Part shown: in pieces, positions 18,684-30,375 of the stretch | Position numbering within the stretch: position 1 is the first letter of the stretch | How the letters are laid out: each line of letters starts with the position of its first letter | DNA from: Rhynchospora pubera | Lineage: Eukaryota; Streptophyta; Magnoliopsida; Poales; Cyperaceae | Length of the DNA stretch: 64,000 bases | NCBI GenBank assembly: GCA_028095005.1 | Contig: CM051459.1 | Location: 255,426,229-255,490,228 of the forward strand | Direction of reading: 5' to 3' | Position numbers and translations under genes: made by a program | The notes under the pieces: model-generated | Database searches by the model: none | Seen by the model: the letters and a program-made list of their open reading frames with translations, nothing else | Told to the model about the DNA's origin: nothing

Positions 18684-19806
18684 GAATCATAAATATTTAT
18701 ATATAAAAAAAGAATATGACTGAAATGTTTGTTTATTTCTAATTGTCAGCTGATATATTAAAGGCAAGGATTCTGTTCCGATTCAACGTATCTAAATTTC
18801 ATTCAATATGTAAGTTTTTTATGAGATATAGGTTATTTTTAGATATTATATTGCAATAATTAGATTACAATCATATTAATAAAGAAAAAAAGCAACAATA
18901 TCTATTAAGTATATTTCAAAGATCTTTTTTTTTATTAGTTTCTATTCGTATAATATTCACTAATCTTTTTATTGCTCAGCGAGTAACGATTCAAATCGTC
19001 GTAGAGGGCGAGGAGGGAGGTCTGCTCCTAAAACAGTAATTATCATATTTGACCAACATGAATCCAAATATTCTGGAGATCAACAAGAACAACAATATGT
19101 TATTCTAGAAGGCACTCTCAGAAAATTCGAAAAAAATTATTGTCAATAAAACTACATAAGATTCATTTTTCTAACTTTTTATTATTCCAACAAAAATCTT
19201 TAGAATGACTTTGAATTCTTAGTCTTAGTTCATTTTCTTCAAATCAGCGTTTGTCCGGATAAAGCGTTAGTGGTCCCTAGATAATCTATGCAAAAGACCT
19301 AGAATTTTGATTCAATGCGTGTTTCGGTTTTCTCTTTATGTTATTCCTATAATTGAATTCAACAATTTTCGTGTATTCTGTTTTTTTTTATTATTAAAAC
19401 TTCGCTTGTTCAAACTGCGTCGATATAATTAATTGATGAAATCATTTTTACCTAGGATTGGGTACATAAGCTCGGATATGCTAATAATATTCCTTTTACC
19501 GTTATACTCCGGGGCATTATTGATTTATAAATTTTTATTCGTTAATTATTTTATACACCAATGAATGAGACGGAGGTATTTCAAAAAATAAAAGAAACAA
19601 CAAAACATCAAATATCAAAGAAAGCACAACCTCAAAAAGAATAAAGAATGAAACAGCTTGAGATATTTCACACGGCAACAAGTGGGTCCACTTGCGAAAT
19701 CATAATCATATTATAAACATTAAGCTAACCGCACCACAAAGAGGAATTCAAATTAGAAAGTAAAGTGACATGACATGAAATTTCTAATACGCTCCTAACA
19801 AAGAAC
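18684..19806. other. intergenic, nothing recognised
   Basis: AT-rich DNA with no supported gene, RNA or repeat. A few short open stretches show no family resemblance. Confidence 0.35.
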
Positions 19807-20003
19807 TGTTAGAGTATGGTTGTATTAGGTAGGAGATATAAAGATTGTATGATTGTTGGAGATTGATAACAATAGAGATTGTAGAAGGTTGGTAGGAGAT
19901 GCACTATTGGAGATGGTTAGTAGTAAACTTAGAGTAGCTTATAAATACAATGTAATTGTAATCATTTTCATCACAATTCAATACAAATTCTCTTTCTCTA
20001 TCA
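19807..20003 (+). repeat. left LTR of TRIM-like element
   Basis: TGTTAG...TATCA, 197 bp, with a TATA-like TATAAATA at 19940-19947. Confidence 0.88.
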
Positions 20004-21321
20004 TGGTATCTGAGCCAGTACAATACTGGAATTAGGCTCACGCCTATTCCAGGAATAATGAATTTTAGCCCACCTATTCCACTCAATAAACATAGATAGA
20101 TAGTTTATTTCTTCTTATTCCAGAATTTCAGTTCTTTTATTCCAGTATACCTAGCTCTAGTCTTACTATTCTCTGCCTATTCTCATCTTCAAGATCCACC
20201 TCTCCTCTACTATTCCTCTTCTCTCTCTCACGATTTCTCCTCTCTGAAAAGAAAAAGAAAAAGTGTAAACCAGATCTCGTTGCAACAACCTCGCCATTAC
20301 TGTGCGTCGTGCTCAACTCTGCCTCTCTGTGCTACACCACCGAGCTCCGCCGATCCAGCGTGCCGCCATCAGCACCAGAAAGGAAGGTGCTTCTACTCGA
20401 CACCTTCAGATCTGATCCGACCTCGCTCACCTCTCAACAATGGATCTGCCTTGCATCTGGTCTCAGCCAAGGGAAGACTCCGACGATGCTCAGCCTCACA
20501 GCCCCTTGTACGACCACCAGCGGCAAGGTCACGAGGTAGAACTGCTACTTCGATTTCCATCAGTAGCATCTCGAAACCCTAGCTGCCGATTCAGACCCGT
20601 CTCACCATACCCGACCCGCTTCGACAAGATCTGATCTTCTGTGACAGATCTGAACTCTCTGACGGCTATTGAACAGATCTGACCCGCCTTGATGTCACCT
20701 TCACTCTCTGCCCACATCGAGCACCTTGTCTCAGTTGTCCGATGGATCCGAACCAGCTACGGCCGTTCTCGAGAGGACAAACAGCTCAAACCAGATGCAA
20801 GTTCGAGTTTCAGATTCGACCCGCTTTGCTAGATCCGACCTACTTCAACGAGATCCGATCTGTTGTGCTGAACAGCTGGTGGAGTGTGAGTTCAGGTGCT
20901 ATTTTCTTTTCTTCTCAAACTCTGATCTGCCAGAGGTGCGTATCATGTGTGAGCATGTGAGGATTCGACACAAAAAAAAGAGTTGGAGATTCTGACGAGA
21001 ATTGGGTTCAGGTGCTACTTCCAGCATATTTGCTAATTGCTTAGGCCACATTTGTTATCACTTATCCGTCTCCAATTTAAAATAATGAGGCAAAGCAAAT
21101 GTCATCTTCAGTACCTACATGCAAATGCAAATGTTTTCTAGTTTCATTCTATTCACTAATCTCTGCCATTTTAAACCGAGAACTGAAAAACAAAAGAGCC
21201 CCTCAATTCTCAAAGAAGAAATTTGTTGTGCCAAACAAGCATTCAAACTCCTCTTTTTCTTTTCTTTATGATTTTCGTTGCTCAAACGAGCCGAGAACAT
21301 GCGTTGGCAAAAAGCTGAAAA

Positions 21322-21574
21322 GAGCCGAAAGAGCTCTCAATTTTTCTTTCTTCACGAGAACTCCCACAAGTCTTTTTACACATGCTAGGCGAAAAGCCAT
21401 CGAAAAAGCATGCATGAGCCAAAAGAGCTCTTCTCTTTTCATGAGCCAAAAGAGCTCAATCTCTTCTTCTTGAGCCAAAAGAGCTCACTTTACTTCTTTT
21501 GAGTCAAAAGAACTCACTTTCTTTCTTCAATTGAGCCACAAGAGCTCTTTCTTTCTCTTGAGCCAAAAGAGCTC
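21322..21574 (+). repeat. array of seven GAGCC-AAAAGAGCTC motifs
   Basis: Copies at 21322, 21416, 21443, 21472, 21500, 21533 and 21560, each 15 bp and near GAGCCAAAAGAGCTC. The last six start 27-33 bp apart, separated by CTTT-rich spacers. It lies inside the TRIM-like element just before its polypurine tract. The array is non-coding. Confidence 0.8.
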
Positions 21575-21693
21575 GTTCTTTTTCTTTCTTCAAGGAGTGC
21601 AAATGCAAGTTGGCTATTCAATTTCGACAAAGATCGAATCATTCGAAGATGACAAGCTCAATCGTGTGTCACTACGATGAGCTTGAGGGGGGA

Positions 21694-21890
21694 TGTTAGA
21701 GTATGGTTGTATTAGGTAGGAGATATAAAGATTGTATGATTGTTGGAGATTGATAACAATAGAGATTGTAGAAGGTTGGTAGGAGATGCACTATTGGAGA
21801 TGGTTAGTAGTAAACTTAGAGTAGCTTATAAATACAATGTAATTGTAATCATTTTCATCACAATTCAATACAAATTCTCTTTCTCTATCA
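21694..21890 (+). repeat. right LTR of TRIM-like element
   Basis: Same length as the left LTR and no difference seen by eye; followed by target duplication AGAAC (21891-21895). Confidence 0.88.
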
Positions 21891-21925
21891 AGAACCCAAC
21901 TCAAATGACGTTCTTCATTGCTTTT

Positions 21926-23517
21926 CTAGAAGCAAGCATCCAATAGACAGCAGCAACAAAGGGCAGCCAAACTGAAAAATTTTAAGAAATTAAACAACAA
22001 TATGTTAATTCCAAAGGTCAAATCTCCGTACATTAAGAAGCAAAGAACCAGAGTTTATTAATTTATTAAATTAAATAAATGATGCATGTGAAAGCGTAAC
22101 CTAGGAACGAGGAGATAAATAAAATAACGCAATAAAATATTTTAAAAAATTATAACAGTTATTTTTCAAAAATAATTGTGCCTTCGTCAACGCATTTGCT
22201 GTCTGGGGGAGTGTACCTCACGAATAACGTGAATAGCAGTTATCATGTCGCATCGGCCACCGAACTGGACCCACCTTACTTGGGAGGGTATCCTCTGCCA
22301 ACCTTTTGAGGTTGGTAGAGGGCCAACTCTTGATCCGAGCCGTTTGATCTAATCTCGACGGTTAAGATTTTTCGGGCCTATCAATCTCAGTTACATGCAC
22401 GGGACTCCCTTAACCGTTGAAATTAGATCTAACGGTTTAGATCGAAAGTTGTCATTCTACCAACCTTAAAAGGTCGGTAGAGGATGTGATTCCACCTTAC
22501 TTACCTAAACATGCTAAGCTCATCGCTAGTTATTTTAATATGGGTCACACTGTCAGCCACACATGAAACATGCACCAAGTTCAGTCAACATTGTCAATTT
22601 CCGAGATTCCAAACAGAGCACAAAATCCTGAATTAGCCATAGTGCGCAGGGATATCTCCGAAGCAAAAAACACTTTTATAAATGGACGCGGAGTATGTTA
22701 ATGACGTTACCAAGCCCACAATTCAGTTACCAACCAGAGAGCATTAAAATTAAATTTTTTTCTTAATTACCTGGGACAGGATCATACCTAGAGGCTAGAA
22801 TAGAAGAAATTAACCCAAAATTCATACACCGGGCACTAGTCGTCATACAAAAAAAAAAAAAAAAAGAGAAATTTCACTATCGTGCGTTCCGGAGACCACC
22901 AATTTCGTGCAAGTTGCAACCAAAATATCTCCGACGAATCACGAGTCCTCTGACTTCTCACTTCTCAGGCGCAACCATTTACCTTTTTCTAAAATTGACG
23001 CATTACTTCAAACTAAGGGGCACGATAGCATATTAAAACAATTTACATTTTTTTTTATTTTTACTATCGAAACCCTAGATCTGGAAATTAACATGCACAT
23101 GGTGGAATAGCGGATCGTTCAGATCTCAGAGAGAGAAAGAAAGAGAGAGAGAGAGATGCGTACCATCCCTCCATGAATCCAACATTGCTATTGCTCTGAT
23201 GTTGCTGAGGTGGAGGCTGAGCGTAGGGAGGAGGATAGCCCTGCTGCGGAGGGTACCCTTGCGGCGGATAGCCTTGCTGGGGAGGGTACCCCGGCGGCGG
23301 ATAGCCTTGCTGAGGTGGATAGCCTGGCGGCGGATAACCGTCCTTCGGATACCCTAATCAGAAAGAGAACAATCAATCAATCCGAGATTTAAGAGAGCAG
23401 ATCCGATCTGTTAATCACCAACTTAGATCGCGATAAAGAGATGGAGGAGAGGATCGTTGAAGTACCTTGAGGAGGAGGCACGCCGACGGGGGGTTGTTGC
23501 TGGTTGTAGTAGCTCAT
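21926..23517 (-). CDS. CYSTM family protein (cysteine-rich transmembrane module)
   Basis: Three exons on the minus strand: 23466-23517 (ATG at 23517), 23164-23353 and 21926-21971 (stop TAG 21926-21928). All borders are GT-AG and phases join to 95 codons. The protein starts MSYYNQQQPP, continues with a Pro/Gly/Tyr/Gln-rich part made of GYPPQ and GYPPP repeats, and ends in the diagnostic CYSTM tail (GFMEGCLAAL, then CCCCLLDACF). In this family the tail anchors small proteins in the plasma membrane and members are often stress-responsive; the role of this one is not visible. Intron 2 (21972-23163) contains a MITE at 22282-22491. A retroelement sits 35 bp beyond the stop codon, so most of the 3' UTR has been displaced or replaced. 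GA-rich sequence at about 23545-23570 (forward strand) fits the 5' UTR. Confidence 0.9.
22282..22491. mobile_element. Mutator-type palindromic MITE, copy 2, in CYSTM intron
   Basis: A 210-bp palindrome with arms containing TCCTCTGCCAACCTTTT and AAAAGGTCGGTAGAGGA. Both flanks carry CCACCTTACTT (22271-22281 and 22492-22502), an 11-bp direct repeat fitting Mutator-type target duplication. Its centre (CGGGCCTATCAATC, GTTACATGCACGGG) is shared with copy 1 at 3033-3213. Confidence 0.75.
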
Positions 23518-23599
23518 GTTAGAAAAACGAAGGAGAGAGTTGGAGACGAGAGAGAGAGAGAGGAATGGAGAAACAAAAGGAAGTCGGGGTTTTTATAAG

Positions 23600-24290
23600 A
23601 CGAGTGCTATTTGTATTTGGTTTTCAATTGGAGCAAATTTGGTCTACTGGGTCTAACAGAGTACACACATCCCCTGCAATTTCTTTGATTGCACGTAGTG
23701 ATTTAGTTTATTGCCAATAAATATATTACATTACACGGATTTAAAATCGCGTAATATTTAATGGAAGAGTGTCAATTATTTGAGCATTGTATTTTAGTTT
23801 TTTATCTTTTAGAAATCCTTTTTTGGTGTAATGTTACTGTTGGTTAATCGGGTACTAGAAAATTGTAATTGTAGAAATTTAGATCATTGCAGAGGAATTA
23901 GTTTTATTCAGCATGCCCCTTTCTTTTGTGAAATTACTCAGAAATTCTATGCTGCGCAGTCAGGTAAGGAGGCAGACGCGTTTCTAGTTTCTACGCCCGC
24001 AGCGTGCAATTAATGGAACGTTTTAGATTCTATGTGAAATGTAAGAAGACCGATTCCATGTAGGCGAATAACTCTGCTCACAAGTCATAACTTGTTATTA
24101 TTGTACAAAAGTTTGCTCATTATTAGTAATCTTTATTTAGAACAGCGCGTGCGCCTTCTGTATTTGCTGCTTTTTTTGAAAAAAATATTTTTGTTGTTGC
24201 TTAAAATGGGAGAAACGTATATCTCAATCGCCAACGTCGTATACTTCATGGTTAAGGAAAATGAAAATTGGATGGATACGTTTTTTAGTA
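23600..24290. other. upstream of CYSTM gene, no feature
   Basis: Likely contains the CYSTM promoter, but no clear TATA box or other element could be assigned. No ORF is supported. Confidence 0.35.
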
Positions 24291-24325
24291 CTAGCAATAG
24301 TGCCCGCTCAATGTGTGGGCGGACC
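24291..24325 (-). mobile_element. candidate Helitron 3' end
   Basis: Read on the minus strand, a short imperfect hairpin (GCCCACACATTGAGCGGGC) is followed eight bases later by CTAG and then T. This is the classic 3' end of a Helitron (hairpin, CTRR, insertion before T). The body would extend to higher coordinates; its 5' TC end was not identified. Confidence 0.5.
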
Positions 24326-24394
24326 GATATTTTATAATACTCAATCTATATTAGTTATTTAATTTAAAAGAAAAGTTCTACTACCAATATTTTG

Positions 24395-24740
24395 GTTGCC
24401 CAAAATGCCAACATTTTGCTATTTAGTTAATTTTTCAAATTCAAGCATTAAATTCAAACCATTGATCTTATTTAATTTAATGAGCAATGTGTTTTTATAT
24501 AAGTTTTGAAAATTTTAGAGTTTATTTGATATTCGATCAAAGGCTAAAACATGAATGTATTAGAATGAATCTATCAGAGTTAACAAGGTCCGTTTGTTTT
24601 TCTATCTCTTCATTGAGTATCAAATAAACTCTAAAATTTACAAAACTTATATGAAATAAACTAAATAAGATCAACTGTTTGGATTTGATGTTTGAATTTT
24701 AAATCATGTCGAAATTTGAAAAAGAGCTTCTTAAATCATT
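24395..24740. mobile_element. AT-rich palindromic MITE, second copy of the 3661-4010 family
   Basis: The halves are inverted copies. It shares with 3661-4010 the blocks TTGATCTTATTTAATT, TATATAAGTTTT and TAGAGTTTATTTGATA in the same order. It may sit inside the Helitron that ends at 24291. Borders are approximate. Confidence 0.55.
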
Positions 24741-25535
24741 ATAGTATGAACAAATTTGGCTTCATTATTTGTTTACTTAAAAAGTTTAAATTGAAATTAT
24801 AACATATAACACATAATTAAAATTGCATTTTGGAACAATTTTAGTATTTTACCGACTAATGTTACATAAAAGATATTGCTTGCAATACCCGTCCAAAAGA
24901 GAAAACAGAAGTTAACATTCATACAATAAATATTACAGCGATTTATATCTCATAACACCAAAATTTTTATGAAATTGAATGTTTCCAATATTCAGGAGAG
25001 ATGCCCTTAGTTGTTTGTACCTGTCGTAAAAAAAAATCTTTTACAAACAATTCTTATTTTGCTATAAGTAAACTGGAGATCTGCAATAAGTAAATAAAGG
25101 CAGTAATATAAAAAAAATCTTTTAAGGAAACAGTAAATAAAGGCCGTAACACCAAAAATTTCTTTTGGTTCATAATTTTCACGTAGATATTTTTTGCCCA
25201 TCATTGAGTTTTAAGATTTGTATAGGTTGAACAAAATAAATTGATTGAGTGCAAATATTTGATTTGCTAATCAGAATAATATCAACGCAATTAACCAATT
25301 GTAAGAAGGAAAGGCGATTTACATCATTATCATTAACTGGAGTAAAAAGGAAAGCCAATTAACATCATTAACTGGAGTAAAAAGGAAAGCCAATTAACCA
25401 ATTGTAACAATGATATTCAATTGGTCAAACCATATCACATTAATTATATCCAGCCCATAGTTTAATTATTTCCCTCTTGACATCCTTACTTAGTGCATAT
25501 ATAACTCTAGTTAAGAGAAATTGCTAATTTATTAC
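24741..25535. other. AT-rich spacer with a short tandem duplication
   Basis: No gene was seen. Around 25330-25400 the stretch ACATCATTAACTGGAGTAAAAAGG is present about twice in tandem (period near 45 bp). The rest shows nothing recognisable. Confidence 0.4.
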
Positions 25536-25539
25536 CTGT

Positions 25540-27208
25540 TGTGGAGCCATAAATCCAGCTTAATATTATGCATTCTTTTGGTTTCCATCCATAGGCTTGC
25601 TTGATTCAGCACCTTTTCAATTGTTGCCTTCTTCTGTTTTGTTAAGACAACAAATTTATTCAATGTTTAAGAGAGATAAACAATAAAATTGTATGCTTTT
25701 CTAATATTAAATAACGGGACTGCATGTCTAATAACCTTACTGGAAAAGAACCAAGATAAATGCAAAAGAACTTTTTTTTATATTATTTCATCTTGTATAA
25801 AAGCCAAATATTGTTACATCAAAAAGTCAAGATCTGAACCTGAACCAATGGATGACCTCTCGACTATGTTAAGCTTTTTTCCCTCCAGCTAGAGAGCTGG
25901 CACATTCCTTCTCTCCTCTGACAGCTTTGGATGATCTCCTGCAAAATTCCAAATATTTGGCTTGAATGTCAGATGTGGCAGTGCAATTCTTTGTCCTAAA
26001 ATATATCAAAAAGTTCATAAAAAGTGCATTAAGGTAACCTAAAATACCTGCTTAGAATGCAAAGTCTGAGAATATAATTGTCCGTATATTGGGTTGACAG
26101 CGTGAAATCAGTGAACTGGTTGTACCTAAATAATCACATTTACTGAATTTGGTTGTACAATTACTCCTGTTTAATTGCATGCAAGTGCTTAAGAATTTTT
26201 TCAAATATGTATCCAGCATGTTATTTTCAAAATTGTGACTCGAATAGAAGAAATTAGTTGTTATGACAACATTATCGGAAATAGACTTTTAAGGTTAATT
26301 GTGAGATGCATAGGAAAAAAATTGCTTAACTATATATTTATCTCTATAGCTTCTTTATGGAAAAGTTAGACTCTGAAAAACAAAGCACTAAATAATAATC
26401 TCACCATGCAAGATGGAAATTAAAAATTGGAGAGATTGCAAAATCTAAACCATCTCCAATGTGCAGTTTTCTAAAGACAGTAAGATCTCCTTCTTTCACC
26501 CTTTGAAGTCATGCACATGCCAGTTTGTTATTTCAAATCTTTCTTTCTGATAATGCTGATATTCCATAGGAAACAAGATTCAAATCAAATGAAAAATTAA
26601 TAAAAAAAAAAAGATAGAGAGAGTGAGAGAGGGACTAACCAGAGTGTCAGCTCGAGGTATGGATCCATCTAGGGTTGTGGGATCAGCAGTTCTCCATGAG
26701 TGAAAAGAGCGAGAGCTTCTGACTCCATCGAAGCTAGGGTTTTTGTGCGATTTTCTGACAGTAAAAAAATGGTGTGTTGTGCAGATCATTAGGAATTCAT
26801 TATATGGCGATAGAAATGTATCTCGAACAAGCACGACAGCATGTCACCATTAAATAAATTGAAAATGAAAATAATAAATTAAAAACATATTTGTCCCAAT
26901 TTCTGCTATTACAAAGTTTTTTTATCTTTTACTGCTATCACAAAATGCCTTAGTATTTATGTACACTTTTCTGATTGACATAATTTTGCCATTCTCAGGA
27001 TTTGAAATTATGAAAAAAAAAACAGATTCAGAAAGAATTAAGAAAAATTAGATAGAAGGGAAAAATCCAGAAAGGTACTTAAAAATAACAACAATTAACC
27101 CCAACAAATGATAAGCTCAAGTGTAGTGGATTAAAAAAAATAAGTACCTCCTAGCGATCCAAGTAAGATACGCGGTGGTGGTGGTGGTTGAGAGGAGGCA
27201 GATGTCAT
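25540..27208 (-). other. candidate spliced transcript, unrecognised
   Basis: Minus-strand pieces with good splice borders suggest a multi-exon gene. Exon 1: ATG at 27208 to 27148, encoding MTSASSQPPPPPRILLGSLG, donor GAG|gtactt. A second follows acceptor tactgtcag near 26761 and ends at donor CTG|gttagt near 26640. A third follows ttttgcag near 25939. A fourth runs from about 25634 to donor ACAG|gtaata near 25540 and is open over about 30 codons. I could not join these in one consistent frame and recognise no family, so it may be a non-coding RNA, a decayed gene, or a real gene whose exons I have misplaced. Confidence 0.3.
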
Positions 27209-28083
27209 GCGTTAGTGGATAGGACACCGGAGGAGAGAGATCTATGTGGCGATTGCGTTAGAGTCAGACGATGGAAGCGACTCGGCTGACGCGAGTAGTA
27301 TTGAGAGCGCAAATCGTGTTTCGAGAAGAACTGAGAGGAGCGAGGTCATCATGAGGAGGTGATATGGCGCATTGAATCCAGGTCGTGGTGGTATGGCGTG
27401 CTGGATCGAGGCGGCTCGATCGGGGAGGGGTGCGGCTGCGATCTAGGTTTTCATCGATTGGGTTTAGGTGGGAAGAGAGATTATGATAAAGGCAATCTGG
27501 GTGATTTGATTATGATGAAGGGATATGAGACAGAAATCAAATAATGGAAAGATAATAGAGGATCAAAGATATGTTGCCATATCGAGAGCGGAGGGGAAGG
27601 GGCCAAAGTCGCCTGCTTTTAGAGAGAGACATCGGAACTGAAAAGCCGAAAAAAAAATAAATCGAAACTTGAAAAGCTATAAAAAATGTTAAAAAGGCAC
27701 GGAGAATCAAATCCCGTATTGCGCAGTTTAAAACCAGCGCACTTTCGCTCCTCTAGCGAAAGTTAACAGATCTATACGAAAGGTTTAAATCTTTAAACTC
27801 GTTATTCAATCTAGACCACTGATATGATTAGATCATAATCAATCTATGGTCTATATTACATTGGGTAAATAATTGTTTGCACCTTTGGACTCAAATTTGG
27901 ATAGACCTTTAAACTGGTGCTTTTATAAGTAGTAAAGATTAAATTTAAGGAGTTTGGAAAGACTAATTTGACAAAATCACAATAAAAATTAATTAATATA
28001 ATTTGCTCTTCAGCGTTATTTCCATCATCCCTTTTTCAGCGACATTTTTTTTTCCATTTTCGAAATATTTGTCTTTATGTTTT
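27209..28083. other. possible 5' region of the candidate transcript, then spacer
   Basis: 27209-27600 is GC-richer than its surroundings and could be the 5' UTR or promoter of the minus-strand candidate gene. 27600-28083 is AT-rich with nothing recognised. Confidence 0.3.
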
Positions 28084-30366
28084 GGCAAAATTAGATATAA
28101 CCCCCTCAAATCATCTTCAATTAGATATAACCCCTCCAAACATCAAAATTAGATATAACCCCTTTTAATAATCTCACTCATAGATATAAACCATTTTCAA
28201 TCATTTTAATATATTTTAACGATATCTTTTTAAAAAATAATGAGCTGGACGAAAATGCCCTCTTCCCTGTATAGGATTTTTCACCTTCCCGCTTGTTAAG
28301 AAAATGTTATATTAATGAATCAAAGGCTTTCTTTTTGTTTTGCTGCTCGCTATTAGCACTTTTTGCATTGTAGTATATTGCTAGCTATCAGTATTTCAAC
28401 GAATCAAAGACTTTTCAAATTTGTGTCACATTTGTCCAGATGTCATATATACCATATTAACATTTCTTATCAAGATATGAATCATAGGATCGCATTTGTC
28501 CTCTTTGGAAGTTTATATTTCATTGCCGAACACAAAATTCTTTAGCCTTGAAGTAAGTTGATCTCTACATGCATGGAAGCATACGGATTTTGCAAACATA
28601 TCAGGTACCGATATAGATGGTATATATTGTACCAGTAAAAGCATTGTTAGATGCCCACTTGACCATATGAATAAACTTATTAAATTGCACAAAAAGAAAA
28701 CGATATAAATAATGGGAAAAAAAAATTGTACCCCTCAAAACTGAGGAAATACAAGATTTTCCCTCCGAAAATCAAAACTCCTGATTTTGCCCTTCCGAAT
28801 TTCGGACGCCTTCTGTATTTGCTCCTCTATCATATTTTCTAATATAAATAAGATTAAAGTAATAAAATAAAAAATTTCAAACCCTTTTACCCTTCTCCAG
28901 ATCTAACGACTCGCGTTTATTCATCTCCGCTCCTTCCATATCGGATCCTTCTCTGTCCCCTCATATCGGATCCGAAAAAAATCAAAATAAAGAACGCGCA
29001 ATACAGTGAGACCCACTCGTCATAATTGCCTTCTCCATCTTCCGTCCGTCCTTCAAAGGAAAAAGAATTATTTTCACACAAGTCCCTCATCTTTTGAATT
29101 TAATCTTTCCGGCGATTTTGACCATCGTGATTAACAAAAACAGTCTCTATAGCATAGGGACGGGGAGGAGAACATGAGACTTGGGTTAGTTTTGTTTGCG
29201 TCGACTCTGTTTGGTGGGACCATCTCGAGTTTGGTACGTCATGAGAGAGGGAATTGGTACCACTAGATTTTGGAGAAATGATTGTATAAGTTTTCTTGGC
29301 AACATTAGAGTTGTGAGGAAAAACGTAATAGTAATAGTAGTCAATTGGCCATGGGAGAGTTCCGTTGAGCAAGTTCAATTTCAAAAATTGGAGAGGGTAT
29401 AATTACCGAGAAGTGTTTGCTTGTTTCATGAAATAGTTTATACACATGTGCCTGATATATCCAATCATACCCATATATTTATTTCTTCAACGTGAAATCA
29501 TTCAACCAGAATTATTAAAGTTTATATGAATTGCAGAAATATCAAATGGAAGATAGACATCGATGGCCTTGTCAGAATTGAGGGACTGTCTGATTTCGTG
29601 TGTTTTTATTTCACGTAAGTACAAGGGCTGATGTGTATAAATGAATTTCAATGTACTAAAGATGCAGAGGGGCAAAAGGGTCCGAAATTTTCTATTTTAT
29701 TATTTTAATCTTATTCATATTAGAAAATATGGCAGAGGGGTAAATACAGAAGGGGTCCGAAATTCAGAAGGGCAAAATCAGGAGTTTTGATTTTCGGGAG
29801 GCAAATTATGTATTTCCTCAGTTTTGAGGGGTACAGAAAAAAATTTTCCTATAATAATTTTAAAATTTGTGCCCCTGTTGCCCACTTCTACATGGACAGT
29901 TTGCTGACCCTCAAAAAAAAAATTTTTAATTTGATACCAAATCAAAATTACAAGTTTTCTGAAAATTGATGCCGTGCCGGTCAACCTACGCCCCTATTAT
30001 TCAAGCTATTCATAAAACCAAGAATTCCCTTGTTGATCAAAACTTACATAATCAGACCTTCCTCTTCCTTTACCAAATCTTCACTAGTCAGTAAATATTT
30101 TTTTTTGGAAAATAACTTGACAAACAACTAATTTGCTGTTTCATTGAACCGAGAAGGTGAAAGGTTCTTTATAGAAAAAGGGCATCTTTGTCCAAAATTT
30201 GTACAGCTAATTATTTTTTAAAAAGATATCATTAAAATATAAAAAATTATTTAAAATGGTTTATATCTATGAATGAGATGATTAAAAGGAGTTATATCTA
30301 ATTTTGACGTTCGGAGGGAGTTATATCTAATTGGAGATGTTTTTAGGGGTTATATCTAATTTTGCC
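28084..30366. mobile_element. Mutator-like element with ~200-bp inverted repeats, non-autonomous
   Basis: It begins GGCAAAATTAGATATAACC and ends GGTTATATCTAATTTTGCC. The inverted repeats extend about 200 bp (28084-28285 and 30165-30366), including GATATCTTTTTAAAAAATAAT. Exact 9-bp duplications TTATGTTTT flank it (28075-28083 and 30367-30375), the size expected for Mutator transposition. The ATTAGATATAACC motif is repeated three times within each arm. There is no transposase. The interior holds a second inverted-repeat element (about 28713-29850). Confidence 0.85.
28713..29850. mobile_element. inverted-repeat element nested in the 28084 element
   Basis: Arms of about 190 bp start TTGTACCCCTCAAAACTGAGG at the left and end with the complement CCTCAGTTTTGAGGGGTAC at the right. 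Inner blocks such as AAAATCAAAACTCCTGATTT are conserved in both arms. Candidate flanks ATAAATAAT and TATAATAAT match at 7 of 9. The central 28900-29660 part is not repeat-like and includes a short open stretch from ATG near 29174 with a hydrophobic start (MRLGLVLFASTLFGG). It may be captured host sequence, but I cannot name a source. Confidence 0.6.
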
Positions 30367-30375
30367 TTATGTTTT

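Larger units (their letters stand above)
19807..21890 (+). mobile_element. non-autonomous LTR retrotransposon (TRIM/LARD-like)
   Basis: Two 197-bp LTRs (19807-20003 and 21694-21890), TGTTAG...TATCA, appear identical and are flanked by the 5-bp duplication AGAAC (19802-19806 and 21891-21895). A primer site TGGTATCTGAGCCAG starts immediately after the left LTR; a polypurine tract TTGAGGGGGGA precedes the right one. The 1.69-kb interior has no gag or pol, only CT-rich and gene-like GC-richer sequence (about 20250-20950) and a repeat array at 21322-21574. Mobility must depend on enzymes of another element, probably copia given the tRNA-Met-type primer site. The right LTR ends 35 bp from the CYSTM stop codon. 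Confidence 0.85.

Noticed and set aside
20280..20995. Overlapping plus-strand ORFs inside the TRIM-like element
   Set aside because: Three frames are open at once in GC-richer DNA and none resembles gag, pol or a known host protein.
23188..23392. ORFs rich in Ala/Ser or Glu/Ala over the CYSTM gene
   Set aside because: They are other frames of the GYPP-repeat exon; the CYSTM frame is confirmed by its splice sites and Cys-rich tail.
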